Shown here: positions 7,140 through 13,835 of the stretch, piece after piece
Layout of the letters: the number at the start of each line of letters is the position of its first letter
How positions within the stretch are numbered: position 1 is the first letter of the stretch
From: Candidatus Woesearchaeota archaeon
GTDB taxonomy: Archaea > Nanobdellota > Nanobdellia > Woesearchaeales > SKIA01
Assembly: GCA_007116645.1 (NCBI GenBank)
Contig: SKIA01000055.1
Span: 1-18,500 of the forward strand
DNA: 18,500 nt
Direction: 5' to 3'
Notes under the pieces: generated by a model
Told to the model about the DNA's origin: nothing
Database searches by the model: none
What the model saw: only the letters and a program-made list of their open reading frames with translations
Program-made: the position numbers and the translations under genes

Positions 7140-8342
7140 ATGAGCAAGCCGTTCACAGAAAAATACCGTCCAAAAACACTTTCTGACATACAAGGACACG
7201 ACACCGCAATCGCTCAAGTACGGCGCTTTGTAGAAACTTATAGTTCACAGAAAAAAAGAGGTCTACTCTTACATGGAGCTCCCGGAAGCGGAAAAACCTC
7301 ATTAGCACATGCGATTGCAACAGAACTGGGATTAGAGCTTGTAGAAGTAAACGCATCAGACGTGCGAAACAAAGAAGGAATCATCACTCGAGTAGGTGCG
7401 GCAATGAAACAACAAAGCCTGTTTGGTGGAGGAAAAATCATCCTGTTTGACGAAATGGACGGCCTGTCAGGAACCAAAGACCGCGGAGGGATAGCGGCAC
7501 TGACTGACCTACTCAAAGAATCAAAATATCCTGTACTGCTCACAGCAAACGATCCGTGGGACTCAAAGTTTTCAACCCTTCGAAAATACGTAGAAATCGT
7601 AGAGCTCAAAACACTGGCGTACACGAGCGTGCTCGCAGTCCTAAAAGACGTGTGCGAAAAAGAAGGTATCATGTACAGCGAAGTAGCACTCAAACAACTC
7701 GCACGAAGAGCAGGCGGAGACCTCAGAGGAGCACTCACCGATCTTCAAACGATCGGCGCAGACAAACTCATAGAAGAAGACGACTTGCAATCCCTTGGTG
7801 AGCGCCACCAAACAGAAAGCACATTCAACGCACTCAACAGAGTATTCAAAGGAAAAGACCCACTGCTTGCAAAACAAGCAGTAGATGCCGTAGATGAAAA
7901 CATCGATGAACTCTTGATGTGGATAGACGAGAACACGCCGCGAGAATATACTAAACCAGAAGACTTAGTAAGAGCGTTTGATCACCTCTCACAAGCAGAC
8001 GTGTATCGCGGAAGGATTCGTAGATGGCAACACTGGAGATTCTTAGTGTACGTTATCGATCACATGACAGCAGGCGTTGCACTCGCAAAAGAAGACAAGT
8101 ACTCAGGGTTTACCAAATACCAACGCACAACACGACTACTCTCATACTGGCGCGCATCATCTACAAAGAAAAAAAAAGACGCAATCGCACAGCGCGTAGG
8201 AGAAGAAACGCACACGTCAATTAACGATGCGCGAAACAATACCTTACCATTCTTGGCGCGGATGATAAAAAAAGATAAGAAGTACGCAGAAGTCTTTGAG
8301 CTCTCAAGTGATGAAGCCGAATGGCTTGTAAAAAAAATATAA
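7140..8342 (+). CDS. rfcL: Replication factor C large subunit
   Basis: RfcL is the large subunit of the archaeal clamp loader, which with RfcS opens the PCNA ring and loads it at primer-template junctions using ATP. The 400-residue product opens FTEKYRPKTLSDIQGH (RFC box). It has a Walker A loop GAPGSGKT (46-53), NASDVRN (71-77), a Walker B ILFDEMD (101-107), sensor 1 LTANDPWD (134-141) and a sensor 2-like GGDLRGALTDLQ (about 192-203). The C-terminal half is helical (collar domain) with a basic KKKKD stretch near 345. The protein ends WLVKKI, and I see no PCNA-interacting QxxLxxFF-type motif or the acidic/basic tail common in longer archaeal RfcL. The ATG at 7140 is supported by the TATA spacing. 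It converges on the DoxX gene with only 15 bp between stops. Confidence 0.95.
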   Translation: MSKPFTEKYRPKTLSDIQGHDTAIAQVRRFVETYSSQKKRGLLLHGAPGSGKTSLAHAIATELGLELVEVNASDVRNKEGIITRVGAAMKQQSLFGGGKIILFDEMDGLSGTKDRGGIAALTDLLKESKYPVLLTANDPWDSKFSTLRKYVEIVELKTLAYTSVLAVLKDVCEKEGIMYSEVALKQLARRAGGDLRGALTDLQTIGADKLIEEDDLQSLGERHQTESTFNALNRVFKGKDPLLAKQAVDAVDENIDELLMWIDENTPREYTKPEDLVRAFDHLSQADVYRGRIRRWQHWRFLVYVIDHMTAGVALAKEDKYSGFTKYQRTTRLLSYWRASSTKKKKDAIAQRVGEETHTSINDARNNTLPFLARMIKKDKKYAEVFELSSDEAEWLVKKI

Positions 8343-8348
8343 AAAAAA
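8330..8348 (-). terminator. Oligo-T terminator for the DoxX-like gene
   Basis: On the minus strand, two runs of eight T separated by ATA follow the DoxX-like stop by about 10 bp. This matches the T-rich intrinsic terminators of archaea. The element lies in the last codons and stop (TAA 8340-8342) of rfcL, so the A-rich LVKKI end of rfcL doubles as the other gene's terminator. Confidence 0.55.
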
Positions 8349-8357
8349 TATTTATGC

Positions 8358-8717
8358 TCAGATGCCAAGGCCCCAAGGACTTACACCCATCACAGCAATG
8401 AACGCCATGATGATAAAGTACAAGAACGCTTCTTCCCATCCTTTTTTGAACGAATCTTTATTTTTCAAGTGAAAAAAGATTGCGCCAAGCATAGTCACTG
8501 CGATAAGCCCTGCCATTATGCGCGGAAAGATTCCGAGCATGAGCAAGACAGCAGCAACGCCCTCTGTGAGGACGGCCCAGGCAGCGCCCGCTTTTCCAAA
8601 GCCAATGCTTTGAAACCACTGAACGGTGCCTGAAAAATTCTTTATTTTTCCAAGGCCATTACCAAAAAACATCGCTGCGCCGGCAAGGACTTGCAAAACA
8701 ATAATTGCGTATTCCAT
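8358..8717 (-). CDS. DoxX-family membrane protein
   Basis: This is a 119-residue protein with four predicted membrane helices: MEYAIIVLQVLAGAAMFFGNGLGK, then AAWAVLTEGVAAVLLMLGIFPR, then IMAGLIAVTMLGAIFFHL, then AFLYFIIMAFIAVMG. The Gly-rich first helix followed by GKIKNF, the G(I/L)FPRIMAGL turn and the basic HLKNKDSFKKGWEEA loop are typical of DoxX. That family is linked to terminal oxidases or thiol stress in a few organisms but mostly has no established activity. A longer reading from TTG at 8759 is possible. ATG 8717 is preferred because TTTAAA (8740-8745) sits about 26 bp upstream and because the DoxX fold begins there. It is divergent from the cation exchanger gene at 8796. Confidence 0.85.
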   Translation of the reverse strand: MEYAIIVLQVLAGAAMFFGNGLGKIKNFSGTVQWFQSIGFGKAGAAWAVLTEGVAAVLLMLGIFPRIMAGLIAVTMLGAIFFHLKNKDSFKKGWEEAFLYFIIMAFIAVMGVSPWGLGI

Positions 8718-8739
8718 TAAATGAGCTATTGAAGCAGAG

Positions 8740-8745
8740 TTTAAA
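8740..8745 (-). promoter_or_regulatory. TATA box deciding the DoxX-like start
   Basis: TTTAAA (CCTTTAAAC on the minus strand) is centred about 26 bp before the ATG at 8717, favouring that start over the TTG at 8759. A weaker AAATAATA at 8766-8773 on the plus strand could serve the divergent exchanger gene, about 26 bp before its ATG at 8796. Confidence 0.55.
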
Positions 8746-8795
8746 GGTATTACGCTCAAGCAAGCAAATAATAACTAGTGATGTGAAAATAACGC

Positions 8796-9752
8796 ATGCT
8801 TATACACCTTGCAATCATTTTTGCATCGTCAATAGCGATATATTATTTAGGAAACGCCTTTGCAGAAGCATCCAGTCGCATCGGAGACCACTACCGGCTT
8901 CCCAAAGGAGTCAAAGGAGCCACGCTTGACGCAATATCAAGTTCTTTGCCAGAGCTCTTAATCGCGTTGTTTGCAGTCCTCTTTTTTGGACGATTCGACA
9001 TCGGCGTCGCAACAATTGCAGGATCAGCAGCATTCAACCTTCTTATCATCCCTGCTTTGAGCGTTCTTGTTGCGCCAGGAATACTCAAAGTCGCAAAAAG
9101 AGTCATTGCGCGAGACGGACTGTTTTACATCATCAGTTTAATACTGCTTCTAGCAGCAGTATGGTACGCTCCCACCTGGGGCATTTTGCTATCAGTAATC
9201 TTTCTTGGTCTGTACGCAGTGTACATTGGAGTATTCGTCAATGACGCAAAGAAACATCGAGAGACAGTAAAGAGCATTCCCACACATATCCCTCGCGACA
9301 TAGGGATTGCGGGAATTACAGCGCTTCTTATCGCAGGAGCATCATATCTATTAGTTGAGCACGCAATAGACTTTGCAAACGCCATCGGCGTACACCCAGT
9401 GCTCATCGCATTCACCATCATCGCAGCAGCCACAAGTGTGCCAGATACTGTGGTGAGCATGGCAAATGCGCGCAAGGGCTCAGGCGATGATGCAATCTCA
9501 AACGCGCTGGGATCAAACACCTTTGACATATTAATAGGATTAGGAATTCCTGTGCTGGCATATGTATTGCTTATTGGCGAACCAGTGGTGCACGGATTTA
9601 TGAACATGGAAATATTATTTGGGTTGTTAGCAGCAACAATGATTGTCTTGTACTTGTTTGCAAGAAACAACTCATTAAGTAAACAAGAAGGAGTTATTTT
9701 GTTAGTCGCGTACGCCGGGTTCCTTGTGTACGTGTTTTTCTTCTCGCTCTAA
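8796..9752 (+). CDS. CaCA-family sodium/calcium-type cation exchanger
   Basis: This is a predicted antiporter of the Ca2+:cation antiporter superfamily in the cytoplasmic membrane. The 318-residue product has about ten hydrophobic helices in two inverted halves, separated by a charged loop (NDAKKHRETVKSIPTH, about 149-164). Repeat alpha-1 (about 40-90) holds GATLDAISSSLPELLIALFAV and DIGVATIAGSAAFN. Repeat alpha-2 (about 203-253) holds AAATSVPDTVVSMANARKG and DDAISNALGSNTFDILIGLG. The ion-binding acids are Glu53 in SLPEL and Asp217 in SVPDT; the second half matches the SVPD motif of NCX/NCKX well. The first half has GSAAFN rather than the usual GSNxFN, so one coordinating Asn is Ala here, which may affect ion choice. 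A weak TATA-like AAATAATA lies 26 bp upstream of the ATG. Its 3' end overlaps the convergent AlaE-like gene by 51 bp. Confidence 0.9.
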   Translation: MLIHLAIIFASSIAIYYLGNAFAEASSRIGDHYRLPKGVKGATLDAISSSLPELLIALFAVLFFGRFDIGVATIAGSAAFNLLIIPALSVLVAPGILKVAKRVIARDGLFYIISLILLLAAVWYAPTWGILLSVIFLGLYAVYIGVFVNDAKKHRETVKSIPTHIPRDIGIAGITALLIAGASYLLVEHAIDFANAIGVHPVLIAFTIIAAATSVPDTVVSMANARKGSGDDAISNALGSNTFDILIGLGIPVLAYVLLIGEPVVHGFMNMEILFGLLAATMIVLYLFARNNSLSKQEGVILLVAYAGFLVYVFFFSL

Positions 9753-10370
9753 TTCGTGAAACGAGTCACTACCCACATATTGAAAATTAGTTACAGCAGG
9801 TCTTACGGAGAGCGAATCATCCACGCTTTGAGGTTGATTACCTGCGTACACTGCGCCAGTTGCAATAATTGAAGCGGTAGCAACTCCTGCGGCCCATCTT
9901 CGCGCAAAACTTCTTTGCGGACTGTTTTTAGGTTCAAGGGCTTTCTTAAACTGCTTTCCTGAAGCAAGAAGACCAAGGCCTGCTGCAGCGCCCACTATCG
10001 CTGTTGCTGCACCATATGCTAAAGCCTCTCCTCCAGAAAGGGTTGGTAGTCCTTGGTACACTGCTGCCGTGAAAGCAGCACTGACAGGGAGGTAGAGTAA
10101 TAGGTCGTGAGCTTTTTGTTTTTTGTTGTCTTCTGTACAATTAAATTGCCGTCTAGAAATGTCGCGAATATCTTCAATCGCAGGCAGTACGAGCGCTGTA
10201 TAAGCAGCAACGGTACATCGTGCTTGCACACTTTCTATATTATCCATGCCATACGCCATGGTTTCTAAGAATGCTCCAACAGGCAGAAAGGTTGCACTGG
10301 CTCCCATCGCTACCGGAAGTCGTTCTTTTATCTTTCTGGGGTATGAGCGCACAGTTTCTGACAAGTCCAT
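9702..10370 (-). CDS. AlaE-like multi-pass membrane protein with C-terminal extension
   Basis: The 222-residue product begins MDLSETVRSYPRKIKERLPVA and has four to five hydrophobic segments: about MGASATFLPVGAFLETMAYG; TVAAYTALVLPAI; LLLYLPVSAAFTAAVYQGL; AYGAATAIVGAAAGLGLLA; WAAGVATASIIATGAVYAG. The block E(x5)GM(x4)S(x3)R(x17)RD in the first two helices matches, without gaps and from memory, the E. coli L-alanine exporter AlaE; the following DLLLY... helix also lines up. AlaE is about 149 residues, so this version adds a fifth helix and a charged 40-residue tail (ending HELEREEKHVHKEPGVRD). The tail-encoding DNA overlaps the 3' end of the exchanger gene by 51 bp. The ATG at 10370 is preferred over 10385 because ATATAAA (10394-10400) is 27 bp from it. 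Substrate assignment is tentative. Confidence 0.72.
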   Translation of the reverse strand: MDLSETVRSYPRKIKERLPVAMGASATFLPVGAFLETMAYGMDNIESVQARCTVAAYTALVLPAIEDIRDISRRQFNCTEDNKKQKAHDLLLYLPVSAAFTAAVYQGLPTLSGGEALAYGAATAIVGAAAGLGLLASGKQFKKALEPKNSPQRSFARRWAAGVATASIIATGAVYAGNQPQSVDDSLSVRPAVTNFQYVGSDSFHELEREEKHVHKEPGVRD

Positions 10371-10393
10371 TATTTTTGAGTGCATTATGATTC

Positions 10394-10400
10394 TTTATAT
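10394..10400 (-). promoter_or_regulatory. TATA box for the AlaE-like gene
   Basis: The minus strand reads ATATAAA, centred 27 bp before the ATG at 10370. That makes 10370, not 10385, the likely leaderless start. It sits in the 60-bp gap after the winged-helix gene's stop. Confidence 0.65.
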
Positions 10401-10430
10401 GTGCTCTGCTTATGTATCAAGATTCTTGTT

Positions 10431-10901
10431 TTAAACAAGCCGTTCATACAAAGACCGCTTCAACAACACAATAACTTGTTTGCCTTCGCGCTCAGTCTTT
10501 ACCACGCCGCGCTCTTCCAAAGACTTAACGGTGCGATGTGCTTTTACGCGCGTCATGGATTCTTTGCGAGCAATAACACTCTGAAATACTTTTCCTTCAT
10601 GCTCGACTAAAACAGCAAGCACTAAACGCTCATCAGGATTGAGTAACTCGTTAATGATTGTTAATAACTTATCAGATTCTTGTTGTTCTTTACGCAGAGC
10701 TCCTTGAAGACTGTGCGCCCAAGCATATCCGAAACCAATACTAACAAACACTAAGAACAACATGATTGCGACGTGTTGTGATGACAAAAACTGCATCGCA
10801 GAATTAGTGTGATTGTGAGAGACGTAGGTAAGAATTGCGAGCGTTGTTGCAATTACTAACAATACTACGCAAGCTGCCATGTAGAGTTGTTGTTTCAACA
10901 T
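10431..10901 (-). CDS. Membrane-anchored winged-helix transcriptional regulator
   Basis: This is a probable one-component regulator tethered to the membrane. The 156-residue product has two membrane helices (about 9-28 ACVVLLVIATTLAILTYV; about 43-62 HVAIMLFLVFVSIGFGYAWA) joined by a short His/Asn-rich loop (SHNHTNSAMQFLSSQH). A helical charged linker follows (LRKEQQESDKLLTIINELL), then a MarR-like winged helix (about 88-154): LNPDERLVLAVLVEHEGKVFQSVIARKESMTRVKAHRTVKSLEERGVVKTEREGK. This architecture is common in archaea. The frame is open from an ATG at 10940, but ATG 10901 starts directly before the first helix and is 26 bp from the TATA element at 10923-10933, so I use it. It is divergent from the DUF305 lipoprotein gene and shares its promoter DNA. 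It likely controls that gene and itself; the small external loop with two His could sense a metal or redox signal, which is speculation. Confidence 0.82.
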   Translation of the reverse strand: MLKQQLYMAACVVLLVIATTLAILTYVSHNHTNSAMQFLSSQHVAIMLFLVFVSIGFGYAWAHSLQGALRKEQQESDKLLTIINELLNPDERLVLAVLVEHEGKVFQSVIARKESMTRVKAHRTVKSLEERGVVKTEREGKQVIVLLKRSLYERLV

Positions 10902-10951
10902 AAGAAACAGTGTTACACGACGATTTATATATTGTTTCACCTATTGTAACA
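10891..10951. promoter_or_regulatory. Cluster of TGTTWCA-type operator candidates
   Basis: TGTTTCA occurs at 10891-10897, TGTTACA at 10911-10917, TGTTTCA at 10933-10939 and the inverted TGTAACA at 10945-10951. An inverted GAAACA lies at 10904-10909. The direct copies start 20 and 22 bp apart, about two helical turns, and ATTGTTTCA/TGTAACAAT (10931-10939 and 10945-10953) form an 8-of-9 inverted repeat. The sites bracket the shared TATA element and both start codons, as expected for autoregulation by the neighbouring winged-helix protein. Assignment to that protein is inference. Confidence 0.5.
10923..10933. promoter_or_regulatory. Shared bidirectional TATA element
   Basis: ATTTATATATT is near-palindromic. 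Its centre (about 10927-10928) is 26 bp from the winged-helix ATG (10901, minus) and 26 bp from the DUF305 ATG (10954, plus). No other TATA candidate lies in the 52-bp gap, so one TBP site may serve both directions. Confidence 0.6.
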
Positions 10952-10953
10952 AT

Positions 10954-11493
10954 ATGAAATACACACTGATCGTACTACTCTTCGCACTCGTCATCGTTGC
11001 TTGCGCCCCCCAAGAACCACGCGTGATGTCACACGATGAGCACAACATGCACATGGGAGACCACGCAATGGCACCAGTCACTTCAGAAGAACAATTTATT
11101 GTGGAAATGATACCACACCACCAAGAAGCAGTTGATACCTCGCGAGTTATTGTTGAGAATACCGACAATGAAGAACTACGAGACCTTGCACAAAGAATCA
11201 TTGTTGCACAAGAACAAGAAATCGCAATGATGCAAGCATGGCTTGACCAAGACTTTGACGGTGGATACGATGCCTCATATCAGGACATGATGCCAGACCT
11301 TGAAAGATACCAAGGAGTCGACCAAGATAACGCATACCTGCACGGAATGATTATGCACCACATAATGGCTGTTGAGATGGCAGAGCAAGTACTTGAGCTA
11401 AATCCCTCAGAGCGCGTAAGAACCTTTGCAGAAGCAGTAATTGCAGTGCAAACAGCAGAGATAGACGAAATGTACGGATTGATGCGGCATTAG
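10954..11493 (+). CDS. DUF305 family His/Met-rich lipoprotein
   Basis: This is a 179-residue predicted surface lipoprotein. The N-terminal hydrophobic segment ends in a lipobox-like VIVAC with Cys17 followed by APQEP. Residues 25-39 are rich in Met and His (MSHDEHNMHMGDHAM), resembling copper-binding segments. The DUF305 four-helix (ferritin-like) domain follows with two half-repeats, each carrying a His pair: EMIPHHQEAVD (His55-His56) and GMIMHHIMAVE (His135-His136), plus the helices IIVAQEQEIAMMQAWL and VIAVQTAEIDEMYGLM. DUF305 proteins are often found near metal, mainly copper, handling genes, but no biochemical activity is firmly established. The start is supported by the TATA element 26 bp upstream. 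Divergence from a membrane-bound regulator suggests regulated expression, possibly in response to metal. Confidence 0.92.
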   Translation: MKYTLIVLLFALVIVACAPQEPRVMSHDEHNMHMGDHAMAPVTSEEQFIVEMIPHHQEAVDTSRVIVENTDNEELRDLAQRIIVAQEQEIAMMQAWLDQDFDGGYDASYQDMMPDLERYQGVDQDNAYLHGMIMHHIMAVEMAEQVLELNPSERVRTFAEAVIAVQTAEIDEMYGLMRH

Positions 11494-11505
11494 ATGCCCA
11501 CATCC

Positions 11506-11514
11506 TTTATAAAA
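11506..11514 (+). promoter_or_regulatory. TATA box for glyS
   Basis: TTTATAAAA is centred 27 bp before the ATG at 11537 and 13 bp after the DUF305 stop, indicating a separate leaderless transcript for glyS. Confidence 0.78.
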
Positions 11515-11536
11515 GTCAAGACTTCTCTGTACTCAT

Positions 11537-13024
11537 ATGGCAGATGATAAGCGACTCAAAACGCTCGCACCCTTCTTGCAAGTGCAAGGATTCGTGTGGG
11601 GGCCAGAGCCAGAAATATACGGCGGACTTGCAGGATTTTACACCTACGGACCAAACGGAGCACTCCTGAAAAGAAGAATTGAAAACCGCATCAGAGAAGT
11701 CTTTGCTAAACACGAGTTTTTCGAAGTAGAAACACCAACGGTCTTGCCAAAAGCAGTCTGGGAAGCATCAGGACACCTCGGAGGATTTACTGACCCACTT
11801 ATCAAAGACGCGAAAGGAAACGTTTTTCGCGCAGATCACCTTCTTGAAGAACACTTTGAGAAAAACAACATTACAGAACCTGTTCCAGTAAAACCTGAGG
11901 AGCTCTCAAAAGCACTCAAAAAATACGATATAAAAAGTCCATCAGGAGAAGTGCTTGTTGGAGGCGTTATTGAGCACAACCTCATGATGCGAACGACTAT
12001 CGGAACAGACCACGAAGCCTATAACCGGCCAGAAACCGCTACGGCAACATACCTTCCATTCTTGCGATACGCAGAACACTTTCGAAAAAGACTGCCATTT
12101 GGTGTATACCAAATAGGAAAAGCATATCGCAACGAGATCAGTCCTCGTCAGCACCTTGTGCGCATGAGAGAGTTTACGCAAGCAGAAGCCCAACTCTTTA
12201 TGGACCCAGCAAAAAAAGATGGGCATCAAGGATACGACGCAAAAAAAGATTTAACCCTCCCTGTGCTTTCATGGGAAGACCAAGAAGCAGGAAAACCATT
12301 CTCATTTGCAAAACTATCAGAACTACGAGAAGAACACCTCGGATCAGACGTATACGCATATGGACTTGCACTAGCATACGAACTATTCGTCAGCTTTGGC
12401 ATTCCATCAAGCACCATGCGTCTTCGCCAGCACGGCCCAGACGAAAAAGCATTCTATGCTCAAGACGCATGGGATATCGAAGTAAACTTACCAACATTTG
12501 GCTGGACAGAGATGTGCGGAGTCCACGACAGAACAGATTATGATTTGACGCAGCACGCAAAACACTCAGGAAAAGACCAAACAGTGTTTGTTGAAGAACA
12601 CGGAGCACACGTCACACCGCACGTTCTTGAAATCGCGTTTGGTGTAGATAGGCCAGTGTACGCCCTCTTAGACTTGTTTTATGATGAAAAAGACGAGTCT
12701 GAAGGAAAGACTACGCTCAAGCTTCCATACAATCTGGCACCAGTTCAAGTAGCAGTACTTCCTTTGGTAAAAAAACTATCAGAAAACGCGCAAGAAGTGC
12801 ACAGTCACTTGCTTGACAGCGGCCTTGTAGCAGTTTACGATGAGAGCGGAGCGATTGGTAAACGATACTTGCGCGCATCAACACAAGGAACGCCCTACTG
12901 CGTCACAATAGACTTTGACACGCTCGAAGACAGTGCAGTAACTGTTCGCGACAGAGACACAGAAGCACAAGAGCGAATCGCGATTAGCGAACTTTCTGAG
13001 TATCTGCGTAAGAAACTGCGATAA
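11537..13024 (+). CDS. glyS: Glycyl-tRNA synthetase (alpha2, class II)
   Basis: This enzyme charges tRNA-Gly in the cytoplasm as a homodimer. The 495-residue product shows GGLAGFYTYGPNGALLKRRIENRI (29-52) and VWEASGHLGGFTDP (74-87). FRADHLLEEHF (97-107) and the RPETATATY glycine-pocket stretch (164-172) follow. Motif 2 is YRNEISPRQHLVRMREFTQAEAQLF (197-221). Further on are GWTEMCGVHDRTDYDLTQHAKHSGKD (about 321-346) and motif 3 EIAFGVDRPVYALLDLFYDE (about 363-382). The C-terminal HGTP anticodon-binding domain runs from about YNLAPVQVAVLPL to the end. These features mark the archaeal/eukaryal alpha2 form, not the bacterial alpha2beta2 form. The protein is shorter than many archaeal GlyRS (about 550-590, from memory), mainly through a reduced insertion between motifs 1 and 2. 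Confidence 0.97.
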   Translation: MADDKRLKTLAPFLQVQGFVWGPEPEIYGGLAGFYTYGPNGALLKRRIENRIREVFAKHEFFEVETPTVLPKAVWEASGHLGGFTDPLIKDAKGNVFRADHLLEEHFEKNNITEPVPVKPEELSKALKKYDIKSPSGEVLVGGVIEHNLMMRTTIGTDHEAYNRPETATATYLPFLRYAEHFRKRLPFGVYQIGKAYRNEISPRQHLVRMREFTQAEAQLFMDPAKKDGHQGYDAKKDLTLPVLSWEDQEAGKPFSFAKLSELREEHLGSDVYAYGLALAYELFVSFGIPSSTMRLRQHGPDEKAFYAQDAWDIEVNLPTFGWTEMCGVHDRTDYDLTQHAKHSGKDQTVFVEEHGAHVTPHVLEIAFGVDRPVYALLDLFYDEKDESEGKTTLKLPYNLAPVQVAVLPLVKKLSENAQEVHSHLLDSGLVAVYDESGAIGKRYLRASTQGTPYCVTIDFDTLEDSAVTVRDRDTEAQERIAISELSEYLRKKLR

Positions 13025-13035
13025 TGCGCAAAGGC

Positions 13036-13043
13036 ATATAAAG
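13036..13043 (+). promoter_or_regulatory. TATA box for the OB-fold gene
   Basis: ATATAAAG is centred about 37 bp before the TTG at 13076, predicting a short leader of about 10-12 nt rather than a leaderless mRNA. That leader holds GGTG (13065-13068), seven bases before the TTG and complementary to the archaeal 16S rRNA 3' end, which supports the TTG start. Confidence 0.6.
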
Positions 13044-13075
13044 AAAGCCATCTCTATTCAGTTTGGTGTTTATAT

Positions 13076-13402
13076 TTGACAAAAATCAGTGAATTAAAAG
13101 CAAAACAAGGAAGCGTAGAAGTAGAAGGGAAGATCTTGGAAGTTAGTCCCGCAAGAGAATTTCAGAAATTCGGACGACCAGGAAAGGTCGCAAACGCAAT
13201 CCTTGAAGATGATTCTGGAAAGATAACTCTTTCTTTATGGAATGAAGACGTTGACAAAGTAAAAGAAGGAGACGTCATCCGTATCAAAAACGGTTATGTA
13301 AACGAGTGGCAAGGAGACTTGCAACTCACGGCAGGCCGCTATGGTAGCATTGAGAAACCTGGCGATGAAGAAGCAACAGAAGAAGAACCAAAAGAAGAAT
13401 AG
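13076..13402 (+). CDS. RPA-like single OB-fold nucleic-acid-binding protein
   Basis: The 108-residue product is a single OB fold with an acidic tail. It begins MTKISELKAKQGSVEVEGKI; strands continue through GKVANAILEDDSGKITLSLWNEDVDKVKEGDVIRIKNGYVNEWQGDLQLTAGRYGSIEK, the pattern of archaeal RPA1/SSB OB folds (LxDxSGxIxLxLW followed by GDxIxIxNGYVxxxxGxLQL). Aromatics Phe29, Phe32 and Trp55 could stack on bases. Residues about 94-108 are almost all Glu, Asp or Pro (GDEEATEEEPKEE), like the acidic interaction tails of SSBs. It probably binds single-stranded DNA or RNA; the role in replication or repair is by family only. The start is TTG, since no ATG or GTG lies in frame before the first strand; it is supported by a GGTG ribosome-binding site. 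The tail-encoding DNA overlaps the next gene. Confidence 0.88.
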   Translation: MTKISELKAKQGSVEVEGKILEVSPAREFQKFGRPGKVANAILEDDSGKITLSLWNEDVDKVKEGDVIRIKNGYVNEWQGDLQLTAGRYGSIEKPGDEEATEEEPKEE

Positions 13403-13808
13403 CTTCTGGCTGTACTTTATAGCATCGCCACTTATTGGTATTGTATTGCTCTTTGCATGGAGTGTGCGCCTTGGCGTTTTAGCAACAGGACAAGACGCCT
13501 TCTGGTTTACGGTGTTATTACTACCAACCACAGTGCTTGTACTGTTTGCCTTAGGGACGCTGCTGAGCAGACAAGCAGTAGCGGTGTTTAGGACAAAACG
13601 GGTGGCTGTAGGACTTGTGATGCTATCAGGAATTCTCACAGTAGCGTTAAGTGTGCTTGCATCCCAACCGCTTGCACAACGCGCGTGTGAGACCTGTACA
13701 GGAGCAAGCTTTGCTGACGCGCCACTTATTTTTCTTCTGTTCTTTTTGCCGATTATGGCGGGATCGCTCGTTATACCCTTACTTCACCCGAAAAAGAACA
13801 CCTTATAA
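13365..13808 (+). CDS. Hypothetical four-helix membrane protein
   Basis: I do not recognise this family. The 147-residue product has a very basic N-terminus (MKKQQKKNQKKN) and four predicted membrane helices: about 14-32 (FWLYFIASPLIGIVLLFAW), 46-67 (FWFTVLLLPTTVLVLFALGTLL), 81-99 (VAVGLVMLSGILTVALSVL), 119-141 (PLIFLLFFLPIMAGSLVIPLL). A CETC pair lies in the loop before the last helix. The positive N-terminus suggests the N-end is cytoplasmic. ATG 13365 is chosen over 13341 because it begins at the basic patch; either way the gene overlaps the OB-fold gene out of frame (by 38 bp from 13365), implying co-transcription and coupled translation. Its TAA (13806-13808) lies within the TATA box of the tRNA gene. 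Confidence 0.75.
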   Translation: MKKQQKKNQKKNSFWLYFIASPLIGIVLLFAWSVRLGVLATGQDAFWFTVLLLPTTVLVLFALGTLLSRQAVAVFRTKRVAVGLVMLSGILTVALSVLASQPLAQRACETCTGASFADAPLIFLLFFLPIMAGSLVIPLLHPKKNTL

Positions 13809-13810
13809 AT
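13802..13810 (+). promoter_or_regulatory. TATA box for tRNA-Phe, overlapping the upstream stop codon
   Basis: CTTATAAAT is centred about 30 bp before the tRNA 5' end at 13836, so the primary transcript would have a leader of a few bases. The element contains the TAA stop (13806-13808) of the membrane protein gene. Confidence 0.7.
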
Positions 13811-13835
13811 GAGGCTCAGTTTTCTCTTCCAACAA

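Noticed and set aside
10902..10940. Extended N-terminus for the membrane winged-helix protein (ATG 10940)
   Set aside because: This ATG lies on the far side of the TATA element (10923-10933), so a transcript from that promoter could not include it.
12271..12543. Arg/Thr-rich plus-strand frame inside glyS
   Set aside because: It is an out-of-frame shadow of the GlyRS catalytic domain.
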